A DNA stretch of 33,716 bases from Zetaproteobacteria bacterium (GTDB lineage Bacteria > Pseudomonadota > Zetaproteobacteria > Mariprofundales > Mariprofundaceae): the NCBI GenBank assembly GCA_021545645.1, contig JAJRWP010000029.1, forward strand, positions 1-33,716. The letters run 5' to 3'. Numbering within the stretch: the stretch's first letter is position 1; each line of letters starts with the position of its first letter. The position numbers and the translations under genes were made by a program. The notes beneath the pieces were generated by a model that saw only the letters and a list, made by a program, of their open reading frames with translations, was not told the DNA's origin and searched no databases. This document shows, piece after piece, positions 1-8,692 of this stretch.

Positions 1-1
1 A

Positions 2-154
2 GCGGTCGCACGGGTGTTCGTCTGGCGCGAAGGTATTGCGCAGGACCGTATCCATATCGAAGGTCGCGGGGCCGCCGATCCGGTGGCGGATAATGCCACG
101 CCGGAAGGCCGGGCCAAGAATCGACGCATCGAAATCTTTATCCTCGGCAGTTGA
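2..154 (+). CDS. OmpA/MotB-family C-terminal domain protein (3' fragment, start outside window)
   Basis: Open frame from window edge: ...RIHIEGRGAADPVADNATPEGRAKNRRIEIFILGS*, typical OmpA-C tail (NATPEGRAKNRRIEI). Confidence 0.9.
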   Translation, partial: AVARVFVWREGIAQDRIHIEGRGAADPVADNATPEGRAKNRRIEIFILGS

Positions 155-157
155 TCT

Positions 158-346
158 TTAGCGTTTGGCAGCGCGCAGGCATAGCCAAGCGAGCAATAGC
201 GGTATGAGTACACCGATGCCGCTGAACCACAGGGGCATAACCCAGCCCTGAATCACAATTTCAACGCCAAGCAGCAGGCGCACGACATGCGCTGCCGCAA
301 CCAGCACAAACACAACACTAACCAGATACAATACCGCTTTTTGCAT
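158..346 (-). CDS. Small hydrophobic membrane protein (62 aa), two predicted TM segments
   Basis: ORF with AAGGAG Shine-Dalgarno just upstream of ATG; hydrophobic composition. Confidence 0.7.
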   Translation of the reverse strand: MQKAVLYLVSVVFVLVAAAHVVRLLLGVEIVIQGWVMPLWFSGIGVLIPLLLAWLCLRAAKR

Positions 347-433
347 GCACTACTCCTTGCCTGCCTTGATTGGGGAGGCACTCATTAGTATAGCAGTGTC
401 GAATGGGCTTGTGTGCGGCTTAGGCTCCGGAAA

Positions 434-913
434 CTATGAATAACGCAGTTGATTGATGCGTGCCTGAAACATGGCGCGGCGCAGCGCTTTGTTGCGCACC
501 TTGCGAATGTCCTTGGCAATGCGCCGTTTATCCCTCCACGTCGGATGTTTTGGCGGTGTACTGATTTTTTCCCGTTGCGGCATGCCTGCGCCGGGCTGCA
601 TGCGCGTGCGCACATTGCTGATGCTTTTGACGCGGCAACGGCGAAAACATGCATTGCGAATTTCCTGTTGCAGAAAACGCACCTGCTGGGCCATGGCCGG
701 GTGATCGACGGCGATATGCAGGCAGCCTGCCTCGATATTTAGCGGTTCTGTGTGTTGGGCCAGCACCGAGCCGACGATTTCAGCCCATTGGCGGCGCACA
801 CGGCCAATGTCGGCCAGGCGCTGCAATTGCTCCTCGCCGAGCACGGCGCAAAGGCCGGATTGCAACGGTGTTAAGTGCGAACGGACGCGGAATTTTTCTT
901 TGAAACGGCTCAA
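434..913 (-). CDS. dciA: DUF721/DciA-family protein (probable helicase-loading factor)
   Basis: N-terminal ~100 aa resembles DUF721 (...W..IVG..LAQHTEPLNIEAGCLHIAVDHPAMAQQVRFLQQEI); basic C-terminal tail; 4-bp overlap with upstream HIT gene. Confidence 0.75.
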   Translation of the reverse strand: MSRFKEKFRVRSHLTPLQSGLCAVLGEEQLQRLADIGRVRRQWAEIVGSVLAQHTEPLNIEAGCLHIAVDHPAMAQQVRFLQQEIRNACFRRCRVKSISNVRTRMQPGAGMPQREKISTPPKHPTWRDKRRIAKDIRKVRNKALRRAMFQARINQLRYS

Positions 914-1239
914 AACGGAAGTTTTTTACCGCCGAGAATATGCGCATGCAGATGAAAAACCTCCTGCCCGCCACCTTCGCGGACATTGATCACCACCCGG
1001 TATCCGGCAGCCAGATTCAACACATCGTCGGCAATCGTACGCACCCGGTTCATCAGTAGGCCGAGCACAGCCGGATCATTGCAATCGGCAAGCGTCGCCA
1101 CATGTTTTTTGGGAATCACCAGCACATGCACCGGCGCTTTCGGATGGATGTCTTTGAAGGCGAATACATCTGCATCCTCATACACCGTATCGGAAGGAAT
1201 GCTTCCTTCGATAATTTTACAAAACAGGCAATCAGGCAT
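910..1239 (-). CDS. HIT-family (HINT-like) nucleotide hydrolase
   Basis: DCLFCKIIEG N-terminus, histidine triad HLHAHILGG. Confidence 0.95.
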   Translation of the reverse strand: MPDCLFCKIIEGSIPSDTVYEDADVFAFKDIHPKAPVHVLVIPKKHVATLADCNDPAVLGLLMNRVRTIADDVLNLAAGYRVVINVREGGGQEVFHLHAHILGGKKLPF

Positions 1240-1266
1240 GGCATCACTCCTTGTTGAAGCTTAAGT

Positions 1267-1539
1267 TTAACAACAGAAGGGGCTTTCACCAGTTAAAATC
1301 ATCCGCTCCTTGTCTTTTTTGCATAGTTTTTTGATGTTTATTTCGGCCTTGAGTGCATCGGCATGCGAGCCTACTGATTGTTGATAAACGAGTTGAAGGG
1401 GCGATTTCCCACGCAGGTATTTTGCACCTTTGCCCGATTGATGTTCGGAAAAACGTCTTTCCACATCGGTGGTGATGCCGGTGTATAAGCTATTATCCTT
1501 GCAGCGAACGAGGTAAAGGAACCATATTTGTTCGGTCAT
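1267..1539 (-). CDS. GIY-YIG domain protein (UPF0213-like)
   Basis: WFLYLVRCKDNSLYTGITTDVERRFSEHQSGKGAKYLRGK motif set. Confidence 0.9.
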   Translation of the reverse strand: MTEQIWFLYLVRCKDNSLYTGITTDVERRFSEHQSGKGAKYLRGKSPLQLVYQQSVGSHADALKAEINIKKLCKKDKERMILTGESPFCC

Positions 1540-2019
1540 TTAATAAATCGCCGAAATTTCATAACCATGTTGTTTACCCGCGCTGTGGATTTCAACTTCC
1601 TCACCTTGTTCTTTGCCCAACAACGCGCGCCCCAAAGGTGATTGCGGGGTAATGACGGTAATGATTTTTTTATTGTGTCGAATTTCTAAACCACCGGCAT
1701 CGCCAGCAACCCACACGTGTTTTTCTTGGCCGTGTTCGTCGGTCAGTGTTACCAACGAGCATAAGGCAATACTGGCTGTGGATTCTGGTAGTTTGAGTTG
1801 CTTAAAATAGGCAAGCGCGCGTTGTATTGCTAATAATCGACGCCCTTGTCCGTGTGCCAAATAGGCGGCTTCGGTTCCCATCGTTTCATACTTGCTTGAG
1901 CCGAGGCAATCTTTATGCGTTGCCGTGTCGCGTGCCGTTTTTACCGCTTGTTCGGCAATCAATATGTCTGCTTCGAGTTGCCGGATGATGCATGCTACGA
2001 TGTGGTGTTTATCCAGCAT
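1540..2019 (-). CDS. GreA/GreB-like transcription elongation factor family protein
   Basis: N-terminal helical region plus C-terminal Gre-like domain (VTPQSPLGRALLGKEQGEEVEI). Confidence 0.8.
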   Translation of the reverse strand: MLDKHHIVACIIRQLEADILIAEQAVKTARDTATHKDCLGSSKYETMGTEAAYLAHGQGRRLLAIQRALAYFKQLKLPESTASIALCSLVTLTDEHGQEKHVWVAGDAGGLEIRHNKKIITVITPQSPLGRALLGKEQGEEVEIHSAGKQHGYEISAIY

Positions 2020-2062
2020 CGGGGGAATGATCTTTTTGCATGTTTTAGTTCAATTTGTGCGA

Positions 2063-2392
2063 TTATTTATTTCTTGATGCCTTTTCATCATGTCCCGAAA
2101 TGCCGAAGCGGCGGGCCAATTCGCCCAGCACATCGTCCGGCGACAGGCCTTTTTGCGCCAGCATGACCATGCTGTGAAACCACAAGTCGGCGGTTTCATA
2201 GATGATTTGTTGGCGGTCGTCATTTTTGGCGGCGATGATGGTTTCCACCGCTTCTTCACCGATCTTTTCCAGCATTTTATCCGGTTTGGCGTATAGCGAG
2301 GCGACGTAGGAGGAATCCGGCGATTCGGATTTTCGTGTTTCGAGTACGGCGGCCAGTTGTTTGAGAATATCGTTGCTTACGGATTCGTTCAT
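2063..2392 (-). CDS. hisE: Phosphoribosyl-ATP pyrophosphatase
   Basis: [21 protein letters not shown]...[17 protein letters not shown]; adjacent to hisI. Confidence 0.93.
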   Translation of the reverse strand: MNESVSNDILKQLAAVLETRKSESPDSSYVASLYAKPDKMLEKIGEEAVETIIAAKNDDRQQIIYETADLWFHSMVMLAQKGLSPDDVLGELARRFGISGHDEKASRNK

Positions 2393-2745
2393 ACAAGAGG
2401 CTCCTCAATCGTAATCCATTCACCGCGCTGATTCTGCCGGTAAAAACAGGCTTGGCGGTTGGTGTGGCAGGCCGGTCCGGTTTGTTCGATCTGAAGAAGA
2501 AGCGTGTCGCCGTCGCAATCGAGATACATGGCCACGATTTTCTGCACATGGCCGGAGGATTCGCCCTTTTTCCACTGGCATGCGCGCGAACGCGAATAAT
2601 AGTGTGCAAACCCGGTTTCAATGCTTTGCCGAACAGCTTCTTCGTTCATCCACGCCAGCATCAGCACACGCCCGGATTCGCAATCCTGCGCGATGGCCGG
2701 AATCAGGCCGTGCGCATCGAATTTAAGCTCGTCGAGCGGGTTCAT
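2389..2745 (-). CDS. hisI: Phosphoribosyl-AMP cyclohydrolase
   Basis: [37 protein letters not shown] and downstream Cys motifs. Confidence 0.95.
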   Translation of the reverse strand: MNPLDELKFDAHGLIPAIAQDCESGRVLMLAWMNEEAVRQSIETGFAHYYSRSRACQWKKGESSGHVQKIVAMYLDCDGDTLLLQIEQTGPACHTNRQACFYRQNQRGEWITIEEPLV

Positions 2746-4058
2746 GTGGTTACTTTAGCCAGCGCCCGTCCGGCGGCGGCGATGGTGGCGTCGATGTCTT
2801 CATCTGTGTGTGCAGCCGAGACAAATCCCGCTTCGTATTGTGAAGGGGCGAGATAAACGCCTTCATCAAGCATGGCGTTGAAAAATTTGCCGAAAAAGGC
2901 CAGATCGCAATGCTCGCTGACATCCGAGCAACAGTTCACACTATCCAATTCGGTGAAGAAAACGGTAAACATCGCGCCGACCTGATTGGCCACTGCCGGA
3001 ACACCGGCTGCTTTGCAACCATCCAACAGACCTGCGACGAGCTTTGTCGTTTTGCGTTCCAGTTCCTCGTAAAAACCGGCTGCGCGCAGACGTGTTAAGG
3101 TTTCCAGTCCGGCGCGCATGGCCAGCGGATTGCCGGACAGCGTGCCCGCTTGATACACCGGACCGTCCGGTGAAATTTGCCGCATAATATCTTCGCGGCC
3201 ACCGTAAGCACCGACAGGCAGACCGCCGCCGATGATTTTTCCCAGACAGGTCAAATCCGGCATAATGCCGAAACGCTGCTGCGCACCGCCTGCGCCAACA
3301 CGAAAACCGCACATCACTTCGTCGAAAATCAGCAGCGCGCCTTCGGCTGTGCACAAATCGCGCAACTGCTGCAAAAATCCGCTGCTATACAAATCCATGA
3401 CCCCGGTATTGCCGGGAACCGGCTCGACAATAATACAGGCGATTTCGTTTTTATTTTCTGCAAACAGGCGTTTTATGGCGGCAAAATCGTTAAACGGCGC
3501 GGTCAGGGTCAGTTTGGCATAATCGGCGGGCACACCGGCGGAATCGGGTTCGCCAAAGGTGGCCGCACCGCTTCCCGCTTTGACCAGAAAACCATCGGCA
3601 TGACCGTGGTAGCCGCCGTCGAATTTGATGAATTTATCGCGCCCGGTAAAACCGCGCGCCAAGCGTAGCGCACTCATCGTCGCTTCCGAACCGGAATTCA
3701 CAAAACGCACCACCTCAATCGACGGAACCATGTCGATCACCAGTTCGGCCAGTTCGATTTCCAGTTCGCACGGCGCGCCGAAACTCATGCCCAGTTCTGC
3801 CGTTTGCTGAACGCCTTTGACCACATCCGGGTGCGCATGACCGAGAATCATCGGTCCCCAAGAGCCGACGTAATCAATATAATCGTTGCCATCGACATCT
3901 TGCACATGACTGCCCACAGCGCTGGCCAGAAAACGCGGCGTACCGCCGACCGATTTGAAGGCGCGCACCGGCGAATTGACGCCGCCGGGCAGGATTTTGC
4001 AAGCAGCGGCAAAATCGGCTTCGGATTGTTGAATGTTTTGTTGTTGGTTGCTTGGCAT
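2742..4058 (-). CDS. hemL: Glutamate-1-semialdehyde 2,1-aminomutase
   Basis: PGGVNSPVRAFKSVGG N-term; FDEVMCGFRVG, CLGKIIGGGLPVGAYGG PLP-lysine region. Confidence 0.97.
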   Translation of the reverse strand: MPSNQQQNIQQSEADFAAACKILPGGVNSPVRAFKSVGGTPRFLASAVGSHVQDVDGNDYIDYVGSWGPMILGHAHPDVVKGVQQTAELGMSFGAPCELEIELAELVIDMVPSIEVVRFVNSGSEATMSALRLARGFTGRDKFIKFDGGYHGHADGFLVKAGSGAATFGEPDSAGVPADYAKLTLTAPFNDFAAIKRLFAENKNEIACIIVEPVPGNTGVMDLYSSGFLQQLRDLCTAEGALLIFDEVMCGFRVGAGGAQQRFGIMPDLTCLGKIIGGGLPVGAYGGREDIMRQISPDGPVYQAGTLSGNPLAMRAGLETLTRLRAAGFYEELERKTTKLVAGLLDGCKAAGVPAVANQVGAMFTVFFTELDSVNCCSDVSEHCDLAFFGKFFNAMLDEGVYLAPSQYEAGFVSAAHTDEDIDATIAAAGRALAKVTT

Positions 4059-4180
4059 GAGTACTCTCTCGATTAGAAAATGATTGCTGACGTTAAAAAA
4101 CCGACTTGCTTCAATATTAAAGCCTTCAATATCAAGCCTGTGCGGTCAAAATAGCTGTGATTTTTCTGATGGCAGCCGGG

Positions 4181-4966
4181 CTAATCGCGCGGGCCGACCC
4201 ATGTGTCGTGGATGCCCAGTTGCGCTTCCAGTGCGCCGCGTTGGGCGCGTGCTTCGCTATCGCTGGCAAAACCGGGCACACGAATACGATACCAGACCCT
4301 GCCGTTGGATACGGCGCGCACACTTTCGGCATTGATGCCCATGCGGCGCAGGCGGGCGACTTCCTGATAGGCGGATTCCTGATCGCTGACCGAGGTGATA
4401 TTGACCACCCAGCCGCGATTGCTGCGGTTTTGCGCCGGATACGACGAACTGCTGATCGGCGGCGGCAGCGAACGGTTGCGTAATACATTGTTGTAGCCGC
4501 CGGAAGACTGGCGGTTGTTGGCAATATTATTATCGGGAACCGGTTGGATGGAAATAGGGGCGCGCGTATTTTCTGTGCGTGGAATTGTCGCGCGTGGAAT
4601 CGTCTGCCGGGGCAGGGTGGGGGCCAAACGCGGCTGGATGGCGGCAATGCTGCGTGGGTTGCGGTTTTTAGCTTGCGATTTTAAGTGATTGGCCAGTGCT
4701 TGCGTGACGCTGTCTAGCTGGTTGCTGATGTCGGCGATTTCAGTGCTTAGATTCGTGTTTTTGGCCGGTTCTTTGAGTTGGGCGATGGTTTCTTCAAGGC
4801 TGGCAACCCGATTGGAGAGGCCGAGATTCATCCACAATAGCATGGCTGCAGCACCTGCGCCGGCAAGCAATGCGACGATAATGACCGGATTGGGCCGGGA
4901 AGGGCGATTGCGCGGTGCGAATTCGTCGTCGTCATCCAGATAATCCATGCTCACCTCTCTTGCCAA
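4181..4966 (-). CDS. SPOR-domain membrane protein
   Basis: Single N-terminal TM helix, low-complexity linker, C-terminal SPOR-like repeat (GWVVNITSVSDQESAYQEVARLRRMGINAESV...WYRIRVPGFASDSEARAQRGALEAQLG). Confidence 0.8.
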   Translation of the reverse strand: MAREVSMDYLDDDDEFAPRNRPSRPNPVIIVALLAGAGAAAMLLWMNLGLSNRVASLEETIAQLKEPAKNTNLSTEIADISNQLDSVTQALANHLKSQAKNRNPRSIAAIQPRLAPTLPRQTIPRATIPRTENTRAPISIQPVPDNNIANNRQSSGGYNNVLRNRSLPPPISSSSYPAQNRSNRGWVVNITSVSDQESAYQEVARLRRMGINAESVRAVSNGRVWYRIRVPGFASDSEARAQRGALEAQLGIHDTWVGPRD

Positions 4967-5051
4967 GATTCAGAACGACAGTGTGACGGAAAAGGTGGTG
5001 ATGTGGCAAGTCGAAATTCAATTGTTTTTGCATAAACACCTGTATCGCTAC

Positions 5052-5393
5052 TCATAACGGGCCATCAGGTAGCTGTGGATTACCTTTGCCGAGCGGCAGG
5101 CTGTGGATATTGTCGCCGTTTTCGTTGCGGGTGATTTTGGCTTTTCCCTGACGTTCTACTTCGTCAATACGGATGATGCAGTGCATGGGAATATAGCTGC
5201 GTTTGACACCGGAAAATTCGTTTTTCAGGCCTTCTTCCGAAGGGTCGAGCAGCAGCGCTGATTTTTCGCCGAAAACCAGTTCGCCGATTTCGACAAAACC
5301 CGGAATACCGGCTGGGCCGACGCTATGTGCATAAACTTCGTACACCTGTTGTTGATTGATGAATTGGATTTTGTAGATGTGTTTTTCGGCCAT
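5052..5393 (-). CDS. DUF1820-family protein
   Basis: IYKIQFINQQQVYEVYAHSV...GFVEIGELVFGEKSALLLDPSEEGLKNEF...RSYIPMHCIIRIDEVERQGKAKI. Confidence 0.8.
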   Translation of the reverse strand: MAEKHIYKIQFINQQQVYEVYAHSVGPAGIPGFVEIGELVFGEKSALLLDPSEEGLKNEFSGVKRSYIPMHCIIRIDEVERQGKAKITRNENGDNIHSLPLGKGNPQLPDGPL

Positions 5394-5445
5394 TAAACTT
5401 CCTTTGTGCTTATGTTGGGGCGGGAATTACCGGGAAATACGCCGC

Positions 5446-5820
5446 TCACGGGCGGTAGGTGACTTCGGCGGTGCAGGTTTCGCCGATACCAATGCGCGAT
5501 ACTTGCAGGCGTTCGTTATTCAGCCGTTCGGCCATGCGCTCATATAATATCCGCGCCACATTTTCGCTGGACGGATTGATGCGGTCGAAGGGTGGAATAT
5601 CGTTCAAATTGTAATGGTCCCAGTCGGCGAGGGCGGCTTTCAACTCTTTTTTGAGGATTTTGTAGTCGATGGCAAGGCCGATGTCGTCCAGTGCTTCGCA
5701 AGCGACATATAATTTGACCCGCCAATTGTGCCCGTGCAGGCGTGCGCAATCGCCCGCATAATCGCGCAGGCTGTGGGCAGCGGCAAAATCGGTTTTTATC
5801 ATCAATTCGTAATGTGCCAT
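5446..5820 (-). CDS. queD: 6-carboxy-tetrahydropterin synthase (QueD family)
   Basis: FAAAHSLRDYAGDCARLHGHNWRV (Zn His and catalytic Cys), later PTSSENVARILYERM-like motif. Confidence 0.9.
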   Translation of the reverse strand: MAHYELMIKTDFAAAHSLRDYAGDCARLHGHNWRVKLYVACEALDDIGLAIDYKILKKELKAALADWDHYNLNDIPPFDRINPSSENVARILYERMAERLNNERLQVSRIGIGETCTAEVTYRP

Positions 5821-5861
5821 GCGCGCAGGCTAACGTGTTCCGCGCCGGGTATAAACGGCGC

Positions 5862-5890
5862 TTGTAAATTAAATGAGAATGGTTATCATT
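5862..5890 (+). promoter_or_regulatory. Putative fur promoter (TTGTAA-N16-TATCAT) with overlapping Fur box AATGAGAATGGTTATCATT
   Basis: -35 5862-5867, -10 5884-5889; 19-bp imperfect palindrome 5872-5890 resembling the Fur consensus GATAATGATAATCATTATC. Confidence 0.75.
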
Positions 5891-5896
5891 CCGATC

Positions 5897-6298
5897 ATGA
5901 AACGATTAACGACACAACGGCAAGCGATTCTCGATCTTATCAATGCCTCCAACCGGCATTGGGATGCCGAAGAAGTGAATCGCGAACTGGCCGATCGCGG
6001 GCATTCTGTTGGCATTGCTACGGTGTATCGCGGCTTGACGGCTCTGGAAGAGGCAGGGCTGGTCGCCAGCATCCAGTTGGCGGATCGAAAACGCTACGAA
6101 CGCGCCGACAAACAGCATCACGACCATATGATTTGCACCGAATGCGGTGCCATCGAAGAATTTTCACACCATAAAATCGAAGCGCTGCAAGAAGCGGCTG
6201 CACTGGAAAAAGGCTTCGAAATGAGCGGCCACCAGCTTGTTTTGTTCGGGCGCTGCGCCCGCTGTGTGGGCGAATCGACAGAGAGAGGAAAGCTATGA
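5897..6298 (+). CDS. fur: Ferric uptake regulator family repressor
   Basis: MKRLTTQRQAILDLI...HSVGIATVYRGLTALEEAGL...HHDHMICTECGAIEEF, CARC. Start at 5897 preferred over 5873, because the latter ATG lies inside the Fur box. Confidence 0.85.
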   Translation: MKRLTTQRQAILDLINASNRHWDAEEVNRELADRGHSVGIATVYRGLTALEEAGLVASIQLADRKRYERADKQHHDHMICTECGAIEEFSHHKIEALQEAAALEKGFEMSGHQLVLFGRCARCVGESTERGKL

Positions 6299-7137
6299 CT
6301 TCCGCACTGATTATCGTGTTCCGGGAAATGTTGGAGATGGCATTGGTGCTTGGTGTGCTGTTTGCCGCCACCAAAGGCATGCGTACTGGCCGCTATTGGA
6401 TCAATATCGGCATTGTGGTGGGTGTAATCGGGGCCATGTTGTTTGCTTTGTTTATGGAAAAAATCGAAAGCGCCGCCAGCGGTGACGGGGAATTCCTGTT
6501 CAATGCCGTGGTGTTGGCGATTGCATCGCTGTTGATTGCTTGGACGGTGATGTGGATGAGTAAACACGGGCGTGATTTAAGCGGTAAAATGCGCCGGGTT
6601 GGGCAGTCTGTTGCCGATGGTGATGCGCCGCGCACAGCGTTGGCGGCTGTGGCCGCAGCAGCGGTGATGCGCGAGGGCGGCGAAGCGGTTTTCTTCTTGT
6701 TTGGCACAGCGCAAACCGTGCAGGAAGACGGGACATCAATGCTTTTCGGTGCGGCTTTGGGCATGTTGTTGGGTATTCTCACCGCCTATGTTGTCTACCG
6801 TGGTTTGGTGCGTGTTCCGTTGCATCGCCTTTTCGCTGTTGTCGGTTGGTTGCTGATTCTGATTGCTGCCGGTATGGCGTCGCAATCGGTCGCCAATTTG
6901 GTGATGATTGATATGTTGCCATCGTTGATTGATCCGATGTGGGATACCTCGGCATGGTTGTCCGAGTCCAGTATGTTTGGTGAGGTTTTGCATGTCATGG
7001 TGGGGTATAGCGATCAGCCGAGCGGCATGCAGATGTTGGTTTTCACGATGGCACTGACGATCATGGTATGGTTGAATCAACGCCTGCGCCGGACATCTTC
7101 GCAATCGGTGTCGCAAGGTGCGAACGCCGCCGCCTGA
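6295..7137 (+). CDS. FTR1/EfeU-family high-affinity iron permease
   Basis: REMLE and REGGE motifs (REXXE signature) in a multi-TM protein; 4-bp overlap with fur. Confidence 0.88.
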   Translation: MTSALIIVFREMLEMALVLGVLFAATKGMRTGRYWINIGIVVGVIGAMLFALFMEKIESAASGDGEFLFNAVVLAIASLLIAWTVMWMSKHGRDLSGKMRRVGQSVADGDAPRTALAAVAAAAVMREGGEAVFFLFGTAQTVQEDGTSMLFGAALGMLLGILTAYVVYRGLVRVPLHRLFAVVGWLLILIAAGMASQSVANLVMIDMLPSLIDPMWDTSAWLSESSMFGEVLHVMVGYSDQPSGMQMLVFTMALTIMVWLNQRLRRTSSQSVSQGANAAA

Positions 7138-7149
7138 GTTTCTCTGCAT

Positions 7150-8427
7150 CTATATCTGCGATAGCCAGATGGCAGCAGCCAAGCTGATAAAAATCATGGG
7201 CAGCAGGCCGATCAGCAGCCAGCGGTGTGCAGCGGCGGGGGCGATGATTAGTCCGATAGCCAGTTTAACTGCCGAATTGGCGGCGCAGGCAAGCAAAATG
7301 GCTTGTGCGGCCAATTGCGCAACAATTGCCGCCGAATCCATCTGACTGACCGACAGGGTGATGGCATCGACATCGCTAAGCCCGGAAAGAAAAGCAATAC
7401 CGAGAATGCCCGCATCGCCGAAATAATCTTGCGCTGCGCGGGTAAGCAGTACAATGAACGCGAAAAATGCACCGAAACCGAGAGCCACCGGCAGTGATAA
7501 CGGGTTGAATTCCGGTCGATAATGTTTGCTGACATGCGGGCTTCCGGTTTTTTTCCACAACAGCACGCAGACAACCAGTGTTACCGCGATCACCGCAATT
7601 GCCGGAAACAGCAGAAACAGACTTAACTGCGCATTAAAAATCAGCGTCAGCGCCCAAACACGCGGAAACATCGTCGCGCAGGCCAGTAAAATAGCCAGTA
7701 CGCACTGCATTTGCAGTGCCGGATTGCTGCGGCACAGGCGCGACATGGTCAGGGTGACTGCTGTGCTCGATACCAGTCCGCCGAGCAGACCGGTCAGGCT
7801 GAGCCCGGCTTTTTGCCCCAGTGTTTTGATCAAGGTGTAGGCGGCAAAGCCGATGCCCGAGATTAGCACCACCATTAACCATGTCCGTTGCGGATTAAAC
7901 GCGCCGTAGGGGCCATAGGCTTGGTCGGGAAGGATGGGCAGAATAACCACCGTGACAATCAGAAATTGTAGCGCTTGATGCATATCCATCGGTGATAGCG
8001 CGCCGGAGAAACGGTGCAACAGTTTTTTGTAGGAAAGCAGCGTGAAGACGACGACGGCAAGGATGCTGGCCTGTAAAACATGACCAAGCCCGGTCAATAC
8101 ACCGAGAACGAAGGTCAGGACAAGGGCGATTTCGGTAGTCATACCGACGTCCGCGCGTTTTCTATTGCTGCTGCGCTGGTAGGCGAGCATGGCCAGACCG
8201 GCGGTGGCGGCAAGACCGAGCATAATGCCCCAGCTCATCATTTGCGCGGGTAACCAAGTGAGTAAATTGCCCAACAGGGAAACAAAGGCAAAGGTGCGGA
8301 TGCCGGCGGGTTCGCTGTGGTGTGCGGTGTCTTTGCGGCGTTGATCGTATTCGCGTTCTAGGCCGATAAGTAGGCCGATACCCAGAGCGGCGATTGCAGG
8401 CATCAACAATTCCAGATCGATTAGCAT
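7150..8427 (-). CDS. MgtC/SapB-DUF4010 family membrane protein
   Basis: ALGIGLLIGLEREYDQRR N-terminal MgtC-like motif; C-terminal polytopic region with FLSGLSDVDAITLS. Confidence 0.85.
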   Translation of the reverse strand: MLIDLELLMPAIAALGIGLLIGLEREYDQRRKDTAHHSEPAGIRTFAFVSLLGNLLTWLPAQMMSWGIMLGLAATAGLAMLAYQRSSNRKRADVGMTTEIALVLTFVLGVLTGLGHVLQASILAVVVFTLLSYKKLLHRFSGALSPMDMHQALQFLIVTVVILPILPDQAYGPYGAFNPQRTWLMVVLISGIGFAAYTLIKTLGQKAGLSLTGLLGGLVSSTAVTLTMSRLCRSNPALQMQCVLAILLACATMFPRVWALTLIFNAQLSLFLLFPAIAVIAVTLVVCVLLWKKTGSPHVSKHYRPEFNPLSLPVALGFGAFFAFIVLLTRAAQDYFGDAGILGIAFLSGLSDVDAITLSVSQMDSAAIVAQLAAQAILLACAANSAVKLAIGLIIAPAAAHRWLLIGLLPMIFISLAAAIWLSQI

Positions 8428-8494
8428 AAAAACAGTGTAGCAGTTGACGGCGGTGTATGGTTGACAACGTAGCGATTGATTCGTTGCATGCCGG

Positions 8495-8522
8495 TTGACT
8501 TGGCAGATGCCATTTATATAGT
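8495..8522 (+). promoter_or_regulatory. Putative sigma70 promoter of tRNA-Gln (TTGACT-N16-TATAGT)
   Basis: -35 8495-8500 and -10 8517-8522 a few nt upstream of tRNA 5' end. Confidence 0.6.
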
Positions 8523-8534
8523 TCGCATCCCATT

Positions 8535-8608
8535 TGGGGGATCGTCTAGTGGTAGGACTACGGACTCTGACTCCGTCAACCGAGGTTCGAATCCTCGTCC
8601 CCCAGCCA
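8535..8608 (+). tRNA. tRNA-Gln (anticodon CUG), CCA encoded
   Basis: Acceptor TGGGGGA/TCCCCCA, loop CTCTGAC, T-arm CGAGGTTCGAATCCTCG, GCCA end. Confidence 0.95.
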
Positions 8609-8692
8609 GTTTTTTTGAATATTTACAGCCGGAACTTTCAGATGAACGCTTTTTAATTTTCACTTCATCCTCTTTCAACAAAGGGTGTGTAA

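Noticed and set aside
4967-5035. CTTGCCA...TGGCAAG inverted repeat upstream of the SPOR gene
   Set aside because: Only 7 bp with a long loop and no T-tract; compatible with chance
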